From positions 1,674,001-1,738,000 of the forward strand of contig NZ_JABBFY010000001.1 in the NCBI RefSeq assembly GCF_012927115.1: a DNA stretch of 64,000 bases, written 5' to 3'. Source of the stretch: Sphingomonas sp. G-3-2-10. Lineage in GTDB: Bacteria; Pseudomonadota; Alphaproteobacteria; Sphingomonadales; Sphingomonadaceae. The translations under genes were made by a program, and so were the position numbers. Each line of letters opens with the position of its first letter. The stretch's first letter is position 1. Below, piece after piece: positions 56,639 through 64,000 of this stretch. The notes beneath the pieces are model-generated. The model was given only the letters and a program-made list of their open reading frames with translations. It had not been told where the DNA came from and made no database searches.

Positions 56639-57382
56639 ATGACCGGAGCGAAACGAGGCAGCGCCGCAAAGCCCGGCCCCACCGGCCGCGAACCGCGGCG
56701 GATCCACGGCACTATCGCGCACGATCTGGGCGTGGCGATCGTCACCGGCCGGTACAAGCCGGGCGACATATTGTCGGGCGAAGTCGCCTTCTCGGAAAAG
56801 CTCAACGTCTCGCGCAGCGTCTATCGCGAGGCGATCCGCATCCTCACGGCAAAGGGGCTAGTCGACAGCCGCCCCAAGACCGGCACGCGCGTGTTGCCCG
56901 AGCGCGACTGGAACCTGCTCGATCCCGACGTCCTCGCCTGGATGTTCGAAGGCGAACCCAGCGAAGCCTTTATCAACGGCCTGTTCGAGCTGCGCGGGAT
57001 CGTCGAGCCTGCCGCCGCCGCGATCGCCGCCAGCCGCCGCGACGGCGGCGATCTGGCGCGAATGGGCCATGCACTGGAAGAGATGGCGCGCCACGGCCTC
57101 GCCACTGCCGAGGGCCGCGAGGCGGACCAGCGCTTCCACGATGCGATCCTGCAGGCGACGCGCAACGCGCCGCTGATGTCGCTGTCGAGTTCGATCGGCG
57201 CGGCGATCAGTTGGACCACCCTGTTCAAGCAGCGCAAGGGCAAGCTGCCCCGCGACCCGCTGCCCGAACATCGCGCGCTGTACGACGCCATCGCCGCCGG
57301 CGATCCCGCCGCCGCGCGTGGGGCGATGGAGGAATTGGTCCGGCTTGCGCTGGCGGATACCGCGGTAGCCCTCGCCGGATAG
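56639..57382 (+). CDS. GntR-family regulator, FadR/FCD subfamily
   Basis: A 247-residue regulator. The winged helix reads GDILSGEVAFSEKLNVSRSVYREAIRILTAKGLVDSRPKTGTRVLP; the C-terminal FCD ligand domain contains ELRGIVEPAAAAIAASR and READQRFHDAIL (Asp and His for metal binding). ATG 56639 has GAGA 8 bases upstream, while GTG 56585 is an alternative. It lies between the FAH-like and FucP-like genes, which both have TTGTC(G/C)GACA sites upstream, so autoregulation of the sugar-acid module is likely. Confidence 0.88.
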   Translation: MTGAKRGSAAKPGPTGREPRRIHGTIAHDLGVAIVTGRYKPGDILSGEVAFSEKLNVSRSVYREAIRILTAKGLVDSRPKTGTRVLPERDWNLLDPDVLAWMFEGEPSEAFINGLFELRGIVEPAAAAIAASRRDGGDLARMGHALEEMARHGLATAEGREADQRFHDAILQATRNAPLMSLSSSIGAAISWTTLFKQRKGKLPRDPLPEHRALYDAIAAGDPAAARGAMEELVRLALADTAVALAG

Positions 57383-57469
57383 ACCATCGTTCTGCCGATA
57401 TTGTCAGGGTTATTCTTTTGCTCGCTTCTCTGGATCGCGGAGCCCGGCCCTCACCAGTTGACCGGTAAT

Positions 57470-57480
57470 TTGTCCGACAT
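57470..57480. promoter_or_regulatory. GntR/FadR-type operator upstream of permease
   Basis: TTGTC-C-GACAT, one mismatch from a perfect dyad and the same core as at 55491, 64 bases before the FucP-like permease start. It suggests the GntR protein controls both genes. Confidence 0.58.
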
Positions 57481-57502
57481 ATACTGGCGCCAAATGACAA
57501 CG

Positions 57503-57522
57503 GTGCCGGTAACGGCCGGCAC
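57503..57522. promoter_or_regulatory. 7-6-7 inverted repeat in permease leader
   Basis: GTGCCGG-TAACGG-CCGGCAC, 22 bases before the permease start. It may be a transcript hairpin near the ribosome-binding site (GAGAGGACG). Confidence 0.35.
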
Positions 57523-57543
57523 GACGAGAGGACGCCCGATCGC

Positions 57544-58836
57544 ATGGCCACACCCGTCATCGCGCCTGACGCACCGGCAGACGCAGATCCCGCAAGGACA
57601 GGCCCGTCGGGTTACCGCCCCGCCCTCACCTTGCTCGCCAGCCTGTTCTTCATGTGGGGCTTCATCACGGTCATCAACAACACGCTGCTGCCGCATCTGC
57701 GCAGCGTGTTCGACCTGAACTATACGCAGACCACGCTGATCGAGAGCGTGTGGTTCATCGCCTATTTCGTCGCGTCGATCCCGTCGGCGATGCTGATCCG
57801 CCGGGTCGGTTATCAGCGATCGCTGGTGGTCGGATTGCTGATCATGGCGATGGGATCGCTGGGCATGATGCTGGCGGCAGGCATCCCTTCCTATGGGGTC
57901 ACCCTGGCGATGCTGTTCGTGATCGCCAGCGGGATCACGCTGCTGCAGGTCGCCGCCAATCCCTATGTCGCGGTGATCGGCCCGCCCGAGACGGCTTCGT
58001 CACGGCTCAATCTGGTGCAGGCGATGAACTCTGCCGGCACGATGCTCGCCCCGATGTTCGGCGCCTATCTGATCCTCGGCCGGTCGAAAGGCGGCACGGC
58101 GGAAGCCGGTACGGTGCTGACCCAGGCCGAGCGCATGGCGGACGCGCAATCGGTGATCCTGCCCTACGCGCTCGTCGCCGTCGTGCTGGTGATCCTCGCG
58201 ATCGTGATCGCCCGTTTCCCGCTCCCCGCGATGGGCAATGCGACCAGCCGGGTGAGCAAGGAGGAGCGCCGGAACCACTCGCTGTGGAAGCACCGCAATC
58301 TCGTCTTCGGCATTCCCGCGATCTTCATCTATCTGATCGCCGAGATCGGCGTGGCGAACCTGTTCGTGAACTTCGTCAGCCAGCCCGACATTGCCAATCT
58401 GACGCATGAACATGCCGGGCGCTATCTCACCTTCATGTGGGGCGGGATGATGGTCGGCCGCTTCCTTGGCAGCTGGCTGATGCGGTCGATCCCGGCGGAA
58501 ACGGTCCTCGCGGCCTTCTCGGTGGGCGCGTTCGTGGTGATGATGGTGACGGTGCTGAGCAGCGGGCCGGTCGCGATGTGGGCGCTGATCCTGGTCGGGC
58601 TGTTCCACTCGATCATGTTCCCGACGATCTTCACGCTGGGCATCAAAGGCCTCGGCCCGCTGACCGAGGAGGGGTCGGGCCTGTTGATCATGGCGATCGC
58701 GGGCGGCGCGCTGGTGGTGGTGCAGGGTCAGCTGGCGGATATGTATGGCCTGCAGGCATCGTTCCTGCTGACCGCTGTGTGCGAGCTGTACGTGCTGTTC
58801 TACGCGCTGTGGGGCTGCCGGACGAAAACAGCCTAG
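57544..58836 (+). CDS. FucP-like sugar:H+ symporter (MFS)
   Basis: A 430-residue MFS transporter of the FucP/GluP (L-fucose, glucose/galactose) group: FFMWGFITVINNTLLPHLRSVFDL, NYTQTTLIESVWFIAYFVASIPSAML, and TLLQVAANPYVAVIGPPETASSRLNLVQAMNSAGTM, stretches shared by this group. The N-terminal motif FMWGFITxxNNTLLPHL marks sugar specificity. It follows the GntR gene with an operator in between and is convergent with the SnoaL-like gene, whose stop overlaps its stop. Confidence 0.9.
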   Translation: MATPVIAPDAPADADPARTGPSGYRPALTLLASLFFMWGFITVINNTLLPHLRSVFDLNYTQTTLIESVWFIAYFVASIPSAMLIRRVGYQRSLVVGLLIMAMGSLGMMLAAGIPSYGVTLAMLFVIASGITLLQVAANPYVAVIGPPETASSRLNLVQAMNSAGTMLAPMFGAYLILGRSKGGTAEAGTVLTQAERMADAQSVILPYALVAVVLVILAIVIARFPLPAMGNATSRVSKEERRNHSLWKHRNLVFGIPAIFIYLIAEIGVANLFVNFVSQPDIANLTHEHAGRYLTFMWGGMMVGRFLGSWLMRSIPAETVLAAFSVGAFVVMMVTVLSSGPVAMWALILVGLFHSIMFPTIFTLGIKGLGPLTEEGSGLLIMAIAGGALVVVQGQLADMYGLQASFLLTAVCELYVLFYALWGCRTKTA

Positions 58837-59237
58837 CCCTGCCGCAGAAAGCGGACGCGGGCGATACGCCAGCCCTCGGCCGTGCGCACGAACTCGTCCG
58901 AATAGCGGCCCAGCAGCACATCCACCGGCCCGCCGGGGCGCTTGAGATGGACCAGCAAGGTCCAGTCGCCGGTCGCGCGATCGCCATCCACCGCGATCAG
59001 CGGGGTGTGGATCATATGCACCCGCCACTCCGAATTGCCGGCGATGGCGCTGCACAGGAATTCGGTGAGCGCGGCGATCCCGATGACTGGATCACCGCCA
59101 TATTCGGCAACCGCCCGTTGATGGAAGATCGACCGGAACGCTTCGGCGGCGCTGACGGTATCGGCGGTCAGCGCATCGACCGCGACGCAATAGCGAGCCT
59201 TGAGGTTCTGGATCGCAACGACGTCCTCGGCGGACAT
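58833..59237 (-). CDS. SnoaL/NTF2-like protein
   Basis: A 134-residue NTF2-fold (SnoaL-like) protein: MSAEDVVAIQNLKARYCVAVDAL, FHQRAVAEYGGDPVIGIAALTEFL, HTPLIAVDGDRATGDWTLLVHLKR. Such proteins act as small isomerases, hydratases or dehydratases on polycyclic intermediates, or only bind them. ATG 59237 shares one base with the synthetase stop (TGATG), so it ends a TetR-AcuI-synthetase-SnoaL operon. Confidence 0.88.
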   Translation of the reverse strand: MSAEDVVAIQNLKARYCVAVDALTADTVSAAEAFRSIFHQRAVAEYGGDPVIGIAALTEFLCSAIAGNSEWRVHMIHTPLIAVDGDRATGDWTLLVHLKRPGGPVDVLLGRYSDEFVRTAEGWRIARVRFLRQG

Positions 59238-60928
59238 CAACCCTCCGCCGCCAGCCGCTTCACCACCAGCGCCTTCAGGTCCGCCGTCTTGATCTTCGCG
59301 CTGCCGGTCAGCTCCAGTTCGTCCTCGGCAAAGAACAGCACCCGGCGCGGCACCTTGAAGCTGGCGAGTTCGGCCTTGGCGAAGCCGCGCACGGCATCCT
59401 CGTCCAGCACCGCGTCCTGATGCGGCACGATGCAAGTGACGACCAGTTCACCCAGCGTATCGTGCGGCACGCCAACGGTCTGGGTGACCTTCACGCCGGG
59501 ACAGGATTTGATCACGCTGTCGATCTCGACCGGGGAGACGTTCGCGCCGCCGGTCTTGATGATGTCGTTCAGCCGCCCTTCCCAGAACAGCCGCGGCGTG
59601 CCGTCGGCCATCACGTCCAGATAGCCGCCATCGCCGGTGAGGAAATAGCCCTCACCGTCGAGCGTCTCGTCGGCGGGGATACCGATATAACCGAGCATCA
59701 GCGTCGGGCCTTTGACGGCGATCTCGCCGCGCTCGCCCATCGGCACCACCTGCCCGCTCAGCGGATCGACGATCTTGAAGACCATGCCCGGTTGCGGGGT
59801 GCCGTGGCTGCCGCCGATCACTTCATCCGGCGTCCCCGAGGGGAAGATCGCGCTGATCGTGAAGGTCTCGGTATTGCCATAGGCAGCCATCGGCTCCTGC
59901 CAGTCGGTGCTGACGGTCGGATGGCGGCCAAGCGGCACTTTCGGGCTGACATATTTGAGCGAGGACAGGTTGACCTCGCCCCAGTTCGCCGCGGCTTCGA
60001 GCTGCGCCCATTGGTGCGGCCAGGCCACCGCCATCGTCGCCTTTTCGGCATCCATCAGCGCCAGCGCTTCCTCGGCCTGGAAGGTGGGCTGCAGCACAAG
60101 GCTGCCCCCAGCGGATAGCGCGCCGCCGATCGCCATGCCGAAATTGCCCGACCAGAAGAAGCCGTTGGCGGACCATGTCCGCACGTCTTCCTCGACCGCG
60201 TAGAAGCGCTTCCACCGCCACAGCTGGAGCGTCACCCCGCGATGCGCGCTGAGGATGCCCTTGGGCTTCGCCGTCGAACCCGACGAGAAGAACAGCACGC
60301 CGGGATCGGACGGTGCGACGGTCGCGGCGGCGGCATCGACCAGCGCCTGTTCGGTCGCGTCACCCCGCGACAGGAAGGCCGGCCAATCCTCGATCGCCCC
60401 CGCCCCGCCGCCGATCGAGGCGACATGGCGCAGAAACGGAAAGCGGATCGACGCGATCCCACCAGACGGTGCGGTGGCGAGCGCGGGTTCGAGGCCCGCC
60501 ACCATCTCCGCGAAGTCCTTCTTCAACACCGACCGTTCGAGCAGCAGTACCGAACAGCCCGATGCCGCGATCAGGTGATCCAGCTCGGCCGGCGTCGAGA
60601 AGGTGCTGAACGTCGTCGCGACCCCGCCCGCCAGCGCGGTGCCGAACACCGCCGAGAGAAACTCCGGCCGGTTGGTCATCAGCACGCCGACGCGCGTGCC
60701 CTTCCCCACCCCGCACGCCAGCAGCGCACGCGCGACCTGGTTGGCGCGGTCCCACAGATCAGCATAGGTCCAGCGGATCGTCTGCCCGTCCTCGTGCAGC
60801 ACCAGCGCCTCACGCGGGCCATGCCGCCCGGTCACCTCGCGCAGCCAGCCGCCCAGCGTCAGCGGACCGATGCCGGGTTCGTCCGCCAGCGGCGGGCCGG
60901 CTGCGATCGAAGGGGGCCGCGTCGCCAC
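59237..60928 (-). CDS. AMP-dependent acyl-CoA synthetase
   Basis: A 563-residue ANL-superfamily ligase, longer than the two at 29127 and 30618. The P-loop reads FFSSGSTAKPKGI, the A5 motif YGNTETFT, the hinge FWEGRLNDIIKTGGANVSPVEIDSVI, and the A10 lysine stands in GSAKIKTADLKA. The GTG start at 60928 lies 3 bases after the AcuI-like gene's stop and depends on coupling. It activates an unknown carboxylic acid for the operon. Confidence 0.9.
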   Translation of the reverse strand: MATRPPSIAAGPPLADEPGIGPLTLGGWLREVTGRHGPREALVLHEDGQTIRWTYADLWDRANQVARALLACGVGKGTRVGVLMTNRPEFLSAVFGTALAGGVATTFSTFSTPAELDHLIAASGCSVLLLERSVLKKDFAEMVAGLEPALATAPSGGIASIRFPFLRHVASIGGGAGAIEDWPAFLSRGDATEQALVDAAAATVAPSDPGVLFFSSGSTAKPKGILSAHRGVTLQLWRWKRFYAVEEDVRTWSANGFFWSGNFGMAIGGALSAGGSLVLQPTFQAEEALALMDAEKATMAVAWPHQWAQLEAAANWGEVNLSSLKYVSPKVPLGRHPTVSTDWQEPMAAYGNTETFTISAIFPSGTPDEVIGGSHGTPQPGMVFKIVDPLSGQVVPMGERGEIAVKGPTLMLGYIGIPADETLDGEGYFLTGDGGYLDVMADGTPRLFWEGRLNDIIKTGGANVSPVEIDSVIKSCPGVKVTQTVGVPHDTLGELVVTCIVPHQDAVLDEDAVRGFAKAELASFKVPRRVLFFAEDELELTGSAKIKTADLKALVVKRLAAEG

Positions 60929-60931
60929 GGT

Positions 60932-61915
60932 TCAGCGGTTCACATCGACGACGACGCGGCCGCGCACCTTGCCGTCGATCAGATCGGCAGCGGTCTGGAT
61001 CGCATCGGCCAGCCCGATCTCGGTCGCGATCGTCTCGAGCAGCGCCGGATCGAGATCGTTCGCCAGCCGCTGCCACGCAGTCAGCCGCTTCGCCTTGGGC
61101 GCCATCACGCTGTCGATTCCGAGCAGGCTCACGCCGCGCAGGATGAAAGGCATGACGGTCGCCGGGAAATCCGCGCCCTGCGCCAGACCGCATGCCGCGA
61201 CCACGCCGCCATATTTCGTCGCCGCGACGGCATTGGCCAGCGTGTGGCTGCCGACCGAGTCCACGACTGCCGCCCAGCGTTCCTTCTGGAACGGCTTGCC
61301 CGGTTCGCTGAGCGCCGCGCGCTCGACGATCGAAGTCGCGCCGAGCGTCGTCAGATACTCGCCTTCGGACGCCTTGCCGGTCGCCGCCACGACGTTGAAG
61401 CCCAGCTTGCCCAGCAGCGCCACCGCGACGCTGCCCACGCCGCCGGTCGCGCCGGTGACCAGCACTTCGCCAGCATCGGGCGTCACGCCAGCTTTCACCA
61501 GCGCCTCGACGCAGAGCGCCGCAGTATAACCCGCCGTGCCGATCGCCATCGCCTGTTTGCCGGTAAAGGCTGCGGGCAGCGGGACCAACCAGTCGCCATT
61601 GAGCCGCGCCTTCTGCGCCAGCCCGCCCCAATGCGTCTCGCCCACGCCCCAGCCGTTGAGCACGACCTTGTCGCCCGCCTTCCAGTCGGCGTGGCTGCTG
61701 TCGGTCACCGTACCGACCAGATCGATGCCGGGCACCATCGGGAATTTGCGCACCACCGGCCCCTTGCCCGTGATCGCCAGACCGTCCTTATAGTTCAGCG
61801 TCGAATAATCGACCGCGATCGTCACATCGCCTTCGGGAAGCTGCGCGTCGTCGATCTGCGTCACCGCGACCGACTGGCCGCTATCGTCCTTCGAAATCAG
61901 GATGGCGGAAAACAT
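60932..61915 (-). CDS. AcuI/YhdH-type zinc-free quinone oxidoreductase (acryloyl-CoA reductase-like)
   Basis: A 327-residue medium-chain dehydrogenase/reductase of the AcuI/YhdH family. The N-terminus ([18 protein letters not shown], then [31 protein letters not shown]) and the NADPH site [18 protein letters not shown] are diagnostic. The structural zinc cysteines are absent, as expected for the family. AcuI reduces acryloyl-CoA to propionyl-CoA with NADPH; other enoyl-CoA or enone substrates are possible. TetR lies just upstream. Confidence 0.9.
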   Translation of the reverse strand: MFSAILISKDDSGQSVAVTQIDDAQLPEGDVTIAVDYSTLNYKDGLAITGKGPVVRKFPMVPGIDLVGTVTDSSHADWKAGDKVVLNGWGVGETHWGGLAQKARLNGDWLVPLPAAFTGKQAMAIGTAGYTAALCVEALVKAGVTPDAGEVLVTGATGGVGSVAVALLGKLGFNVVAATGKASEGEYLTTLGATSIVERAALSEPGKPFQKERWAAVVDSVGSHTLANAVAATKYGGVVAACGLAQGADFPATVMPFILRGVSLLGIDSVMAPKAKRLTAWQRLANDLDPALLETIATEIGLADAIQTAADLIDGKVRGRVVVDVNR

Positions 61916-61971
61916 TTGGGATTGATCCTCACTGGACAGGGTATCGAAATCGTCGGGGGCTCAGGCCGGGA

Positions 61972-62658
61972 TCATTTCCCGACGGCGCGCAGCTTGGCCG
62001 GTTTGGCGACCTTGCGGCCGAGCCGCTCGGCGACCTGGGGATAGCGATCGGGCTGGACCGATCCGTACATGCTCAGCCGCAGGAATTCCTGCGAGAAGCG
62101 ATGCGCCAGCGCGCGGCGCTCCTCCTCGCCATGCGCATGCGATCGCGCCCAGACCGGCCACAGGAACGCACTTGCCAGCATGATCACCGACAGCACTTCG
62201 GCATCGACGCCTTCGCGCGAATTGTCGGTGCTGGCGAACCGCTCGAGCGAGCCTTCATATTCGCGCCAGAAGGGGTCGGCCGTGGGATCGGGCGACGACA
62301 GCAGCTGAAGCAGCCAGATCCGGCCGAGCTCGGGATTGTCCATTGCGAAATTGACCAGCCGATCGGTGGTGTCGGCGATGTCGACATCCTCGACCTGCCG
62401 CTCGCCGATCGTCTCCGGATCGCCGAACACCGCGCGAAACATCTGTTCGGACACCCCGTCGGCGGTCGCTTCGATCAGATTCTCGCGGGTCTTGAAATGC
62501 TGATAGGCGGTGCCGCGATTGACCCCGGCAAGGTGCGCGACTTCGGACAGGCTGATTGCTTCGGGACCGTCCTTGGCCAGCAGGGTGCGCGCGGCGCGGA
62601 GGATCGCTTCGCGCGTCTCGACCGGATCCCGGGTCCGCTTCTGCCTTGGCTCCGCCAT
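61972..62658 (-). CDS. TetR-family transcriptional regulator
   Basis: A 228-residue regulator: ETREAILRAARTLLAKDGPEAISLSEVAHLAGVNRGTAYQHFKTRENLI forms the helix-turn-helix, followed by a helical ligand domain. It starts MAEPRQKRTRDP at ATG 62658, with GAGG 6 bases upstream; GTG 62670 and ATG 62664 are possible. It is first in the operon with AcuI, synthetase and SnoaL genes, and a palindrome (62712-62727) stands in its promoter, suggesting autoregulation. Confidence 0.9.
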   Translation of the reverse strand: MAEPRQKRTRDPVETREAILRAARTLLAKDGPEAISLSEVAHLAGVNRGTAYQHFKTRENLIEATADGVSEQMFRAVFGDPETIGERQVEDVDIADTTDRLVNFAMDNPELGRIWLLQLLSSPDPTADPFWREYEGSLERFASTDNSREGVDAEVLSVIMLASAFLWPVWARSHAHGEEERRALAHRFSQEFLRLSMYGSVQPDRYPQVAERLGRKVAKPAKLRAVGK

Positions 62659-62711
62659 CGCCATCCTCACTTCGTCTTCGACATGCCGTCGATATGGGTG
62701 ACAGTCCTGTT

Positions 62712-62727
62712 CTCCTGCCCGCAGGAG
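62712..62727. promoter_or_regulatory. Perfect 7-2-7 palindrome in TetR promoter
   Basis: CTCCTGC-CC-GCAGGAG, 54 bases before the TetR start. It is a candidate operator for this TetR protein. Confidence 0.45.
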
Positions 62728-62808
62728 TCAATCGCGAACCGCGTTCCGCGCCCCGGCAAGCCGCGCTGATCGCCCGGGCGAAGGCTGGCGGCGTTGCCGC
62801 AAAGGAAA

Positions 62809-62837
62809 ACGGCCGGGCAGCAATGCCGCCCGGCCGT
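62809..62837 (-). terminator. Intrinsic terminator of the TonB receptor gene
   Basis: Perfect 10-bp arms ACGGCCGGGC and GCCCGGCCGT with a 9-base loop. On the minus strand it is followed by TTTCCTTT, 27 bases after the receptor stop. Confidence 0.78.
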
Positions 62838-62863
62838 CCCCAGGTTCTGAAAGGTCTTACCGT

Positions 62864-64000
62864 TCAGCGCGAGCCGAAGCGGAACTTGAAGCTAAGGCCG
62901 AACTCGCGAAGCGGCGTGGTGGTGATGCCGACATAGCCGGTATCCGCGCTGGTGCCGGTCGGGCCGGTCAGGATCGGACCGGTCGGGCCGAACCCGCCGA
63001 AGCCGAGCTGCTGGTACGAGGTCGACAGCGGGTTACCGCGCGTCAGTACGCGAACTTCATCGGTGAGGTTCTTGGCATAGGCAGTCAGTTCCCACTGGCC
63101 GTCCGGCGCACGGATGCCGACGAACAGGTTGAGCAGGCCATAGCTGCCGACATCGTCGAACGCGCTGGTCGGATCGCCCTGCGAGCTGCCGTTCAGGTTG
63201 AACAGGCCGCGCAGATAACCATCGACATGGCCGGTGATCGGCACGCTGTATTCGGTCTGGAACGAAGCGCTGAATGGCGCCTGGAAGGCCGAGCGCTGCG
63301 TGACGTTGCACTGGGACAGGTTGTTCGCGCCGACCGCCGCCTGCAGCGCCGCCAGCGTCGGCGCCGTCGTCGAGGTGTCCGGCTTGCCGTCGCCGTTCAG
63401 ATCGTTGCACGGGATCGTCCCGTTCTTGATCTTGCCGTCGGAATAGGCGGCGACCACACCCATGCTCCAGCGCGGCGTGATGTTGCCCGAAAGTTCGAGT
63501 TCGATGCCCTTCACTTCGACCGGGACGGCCCCGACGAAGTTGAACACGCCGACCTGCTGCGCGGTGCCGGTGACCTGGCCCTGTGCGTTACGGACAGCGA
63601 CGGTGTTGACGTAATAGACACCGTTCGGCGAGCGATACGGGAAGTTGGAGAACTTCTGGAAATAGGCGCTGGCATTGAACCGCACCCGGCGATCGAACAG
63701 CGAGCTCTTGAAGCCCACTTCATAGGACTGCGAGGTTTCCGCCGCGAGGTTCAGGAACGAGTTCTCGCGAGCCGAGCGAGCGATGTTGAAATCGCCCACC
63801 GCGGAGATGCCGGGACGATAGGACGTGCCGGTGTTGGCATAGACCATGAAGTCGGGCGAGAAGGAGTGCTTGATCGACGCGGTGTAGATCACCTTGTCGT
63901 CGTCCTGCGCGTTGCTCGCGGCCAGACTGCCATTGATGTAGAGTTGGCCGTCATCCTTGTAGCTGATGAAGCGCACGCCGCCCGAGACTTCGGTGGATTC
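62864..64000 (-). CDS. TonB-dependent receptor, C-terminal part
   Basis: The last 378 residues of an outer-membrane TonB-dependent receptor; the N-terminal plug and TonB box are beyond the window. Beta-barrel repeats are clear: YTASIKHSFSPDFMVYANTGTSYRPG, SQSYEVGFKSSLFDRRVRFNASAYFQKFSNF, WELTAYAKNLTDEVRV, and the C-terminal LREFGLSFKFRFGSR that ends in an aromatic-X-Phe type signature. Sphingomonads use such receptors for large hydrophobic or glycan substrates. A terminator follows. Confidence 0.93.
   Translation of the reverse strand, partial: ESTEVSGGVRFISYKDDGQLYINGSLAASNAQDDDKVIYTASIKHSFSPDFMVYANTGTSYRPGISAVGDFNIARSARENSFLNLAAETSQSYEVGFKSSLFDRRVRFNASAYFQKFSNFPYRSPNGVYYVNTVAVRNAQGQVTGTAQQVGVFNFVGAVPVEVKGIELELSGNITPRWSMGVVAAYSDGKIKNGTIPCNDLNGDGKPDTSTTAPTLAALQAAVGANNLSQCNVTQRSAFQAPFSASFQTEYSVPITGHVDGYLRGLFNLNGSSQGDPTSAFDDVGSYGLLNLFVGIRAPDGQWELTAYAKNLTDEVRVLTRGNPLSTSYQQLGFGGFGPTGPILTGPTGTSADTGYVGITTTPLREFGLSFKFRFGSR

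Noticed and set aside
60242..62044. 600-residue plus-strand open frame opposite the synthetase and AcuI genes
   Set aside because: Antisense to two clear enzymes, biased composition and no domain.
1..64000. tRNA, rRNA, CRISPR array, insertion sequence, integrase, toxin-antitoxin or phage genes
   Set aside because: None was found by reading both strands. No regularly spaced repeats or transposase-like protein are present in the translated frames.

Overview
The window is GC-rich, gene-dense and has no rRNA, tRNA, CRISPR array, transposase or phage gene that I can recognise. The gene set points to an alphaproteobacterium of the Sphingomonadaceae type: a TonB-dependent receptor, many CoA-linked catabolic genes, several short-chain dehydrogenases (SDRs), Rieske and P450 oxygenases, and a palindromic intergenic repeat of the GC-rich kind I associate with Sphingomonas genomes. 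This assignment is an inference from gene content. No marker gene is present.

Layout. (1) 1-9.8 kb: an acyl-CoA dehydrogenase cut by the window edge, then a plus-strand run of a class III CoA-transferase, an MFS carrier, a Rieske oxygenase with its ferredoxin, two overlapping acyl-CoA dehydrogenase genes and a secreted alpha/beta hydrolase. (2) 9.9-18.7 kb, minus strand: E1-beta and E1-alpha of a thiamine-dependent 2-oxoacid or acetoin-type dehydrogenase, then an operon with SDRs, a 3-ketosteroid delta-1-dehydrogenase-like flavoprotein, a free lipoyl domain, a carboxymuconolactone-decarboxylase-like protein, an acid phosphatase and an MFS carrier. (3) 18.9-34.3 kb: more MFS/SDR pairs, a thiolase with MarR, a second CoA-transferase followed by a small Cys-containing protein and two acyl-CoA synthetases, an IclR regulator and an amidohydrolase. 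(4) 34.4-41.4 kb: two divergent operons. One is P450, DUF35 and a thiolase-like Ltp2 type protein. The other is a 3-iron ferredoxin, an SDR, a fused double acyl-CoA dehydrogenase and an enoyl-CoA hydratase. The pieces resemble steroid or bile-acid side-chain degradation and share a promoter holding a perfect 8-4-8 palindrome. (5) 41.5-45.3 kb: TetR, aldehyde dehydrogenase, SDR and an EthD-like protein.

(6) 45.4-53.4 kb, minus strand, is the most unusual part. A tightly overlapping operon encodes a secreted protein of unknown family, a five-domain DUF1587/1595/1592/1588/1585 protein with one CxxCH heme site, a Tat-exported DUF1552 protein, an exported VOC-fold protein, a HiPIP, a b-type cytochrome and a MarR regulator. 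Immediately upstream lie a cytochrome c-prime, a Yx(FWY)xxD repeat protein and a small exported protein. The three promoter regions of this block carry four copies of one near-palindrome, GTTC-N7-GAA(C/T). Together this looks like one co-regulated exported redox system with no assigned function.

(7) 53.5-64 kb: a pentapeptide-repeat protein, a double-hotdog MaoC-like protein, a sugar-acid module (AraD1/GguC-like FAH-fold protein, FadR-type GntR regulator and FucP-like permease) with two matching TTGTC(G/C)GACA sites, then a minus-strand operon of TetR, an AcuI-type reductase, an acyl-CoA synthetase and a SnoaL-like protein, and finally the C-terminal part of a TonB-dependent receptor.
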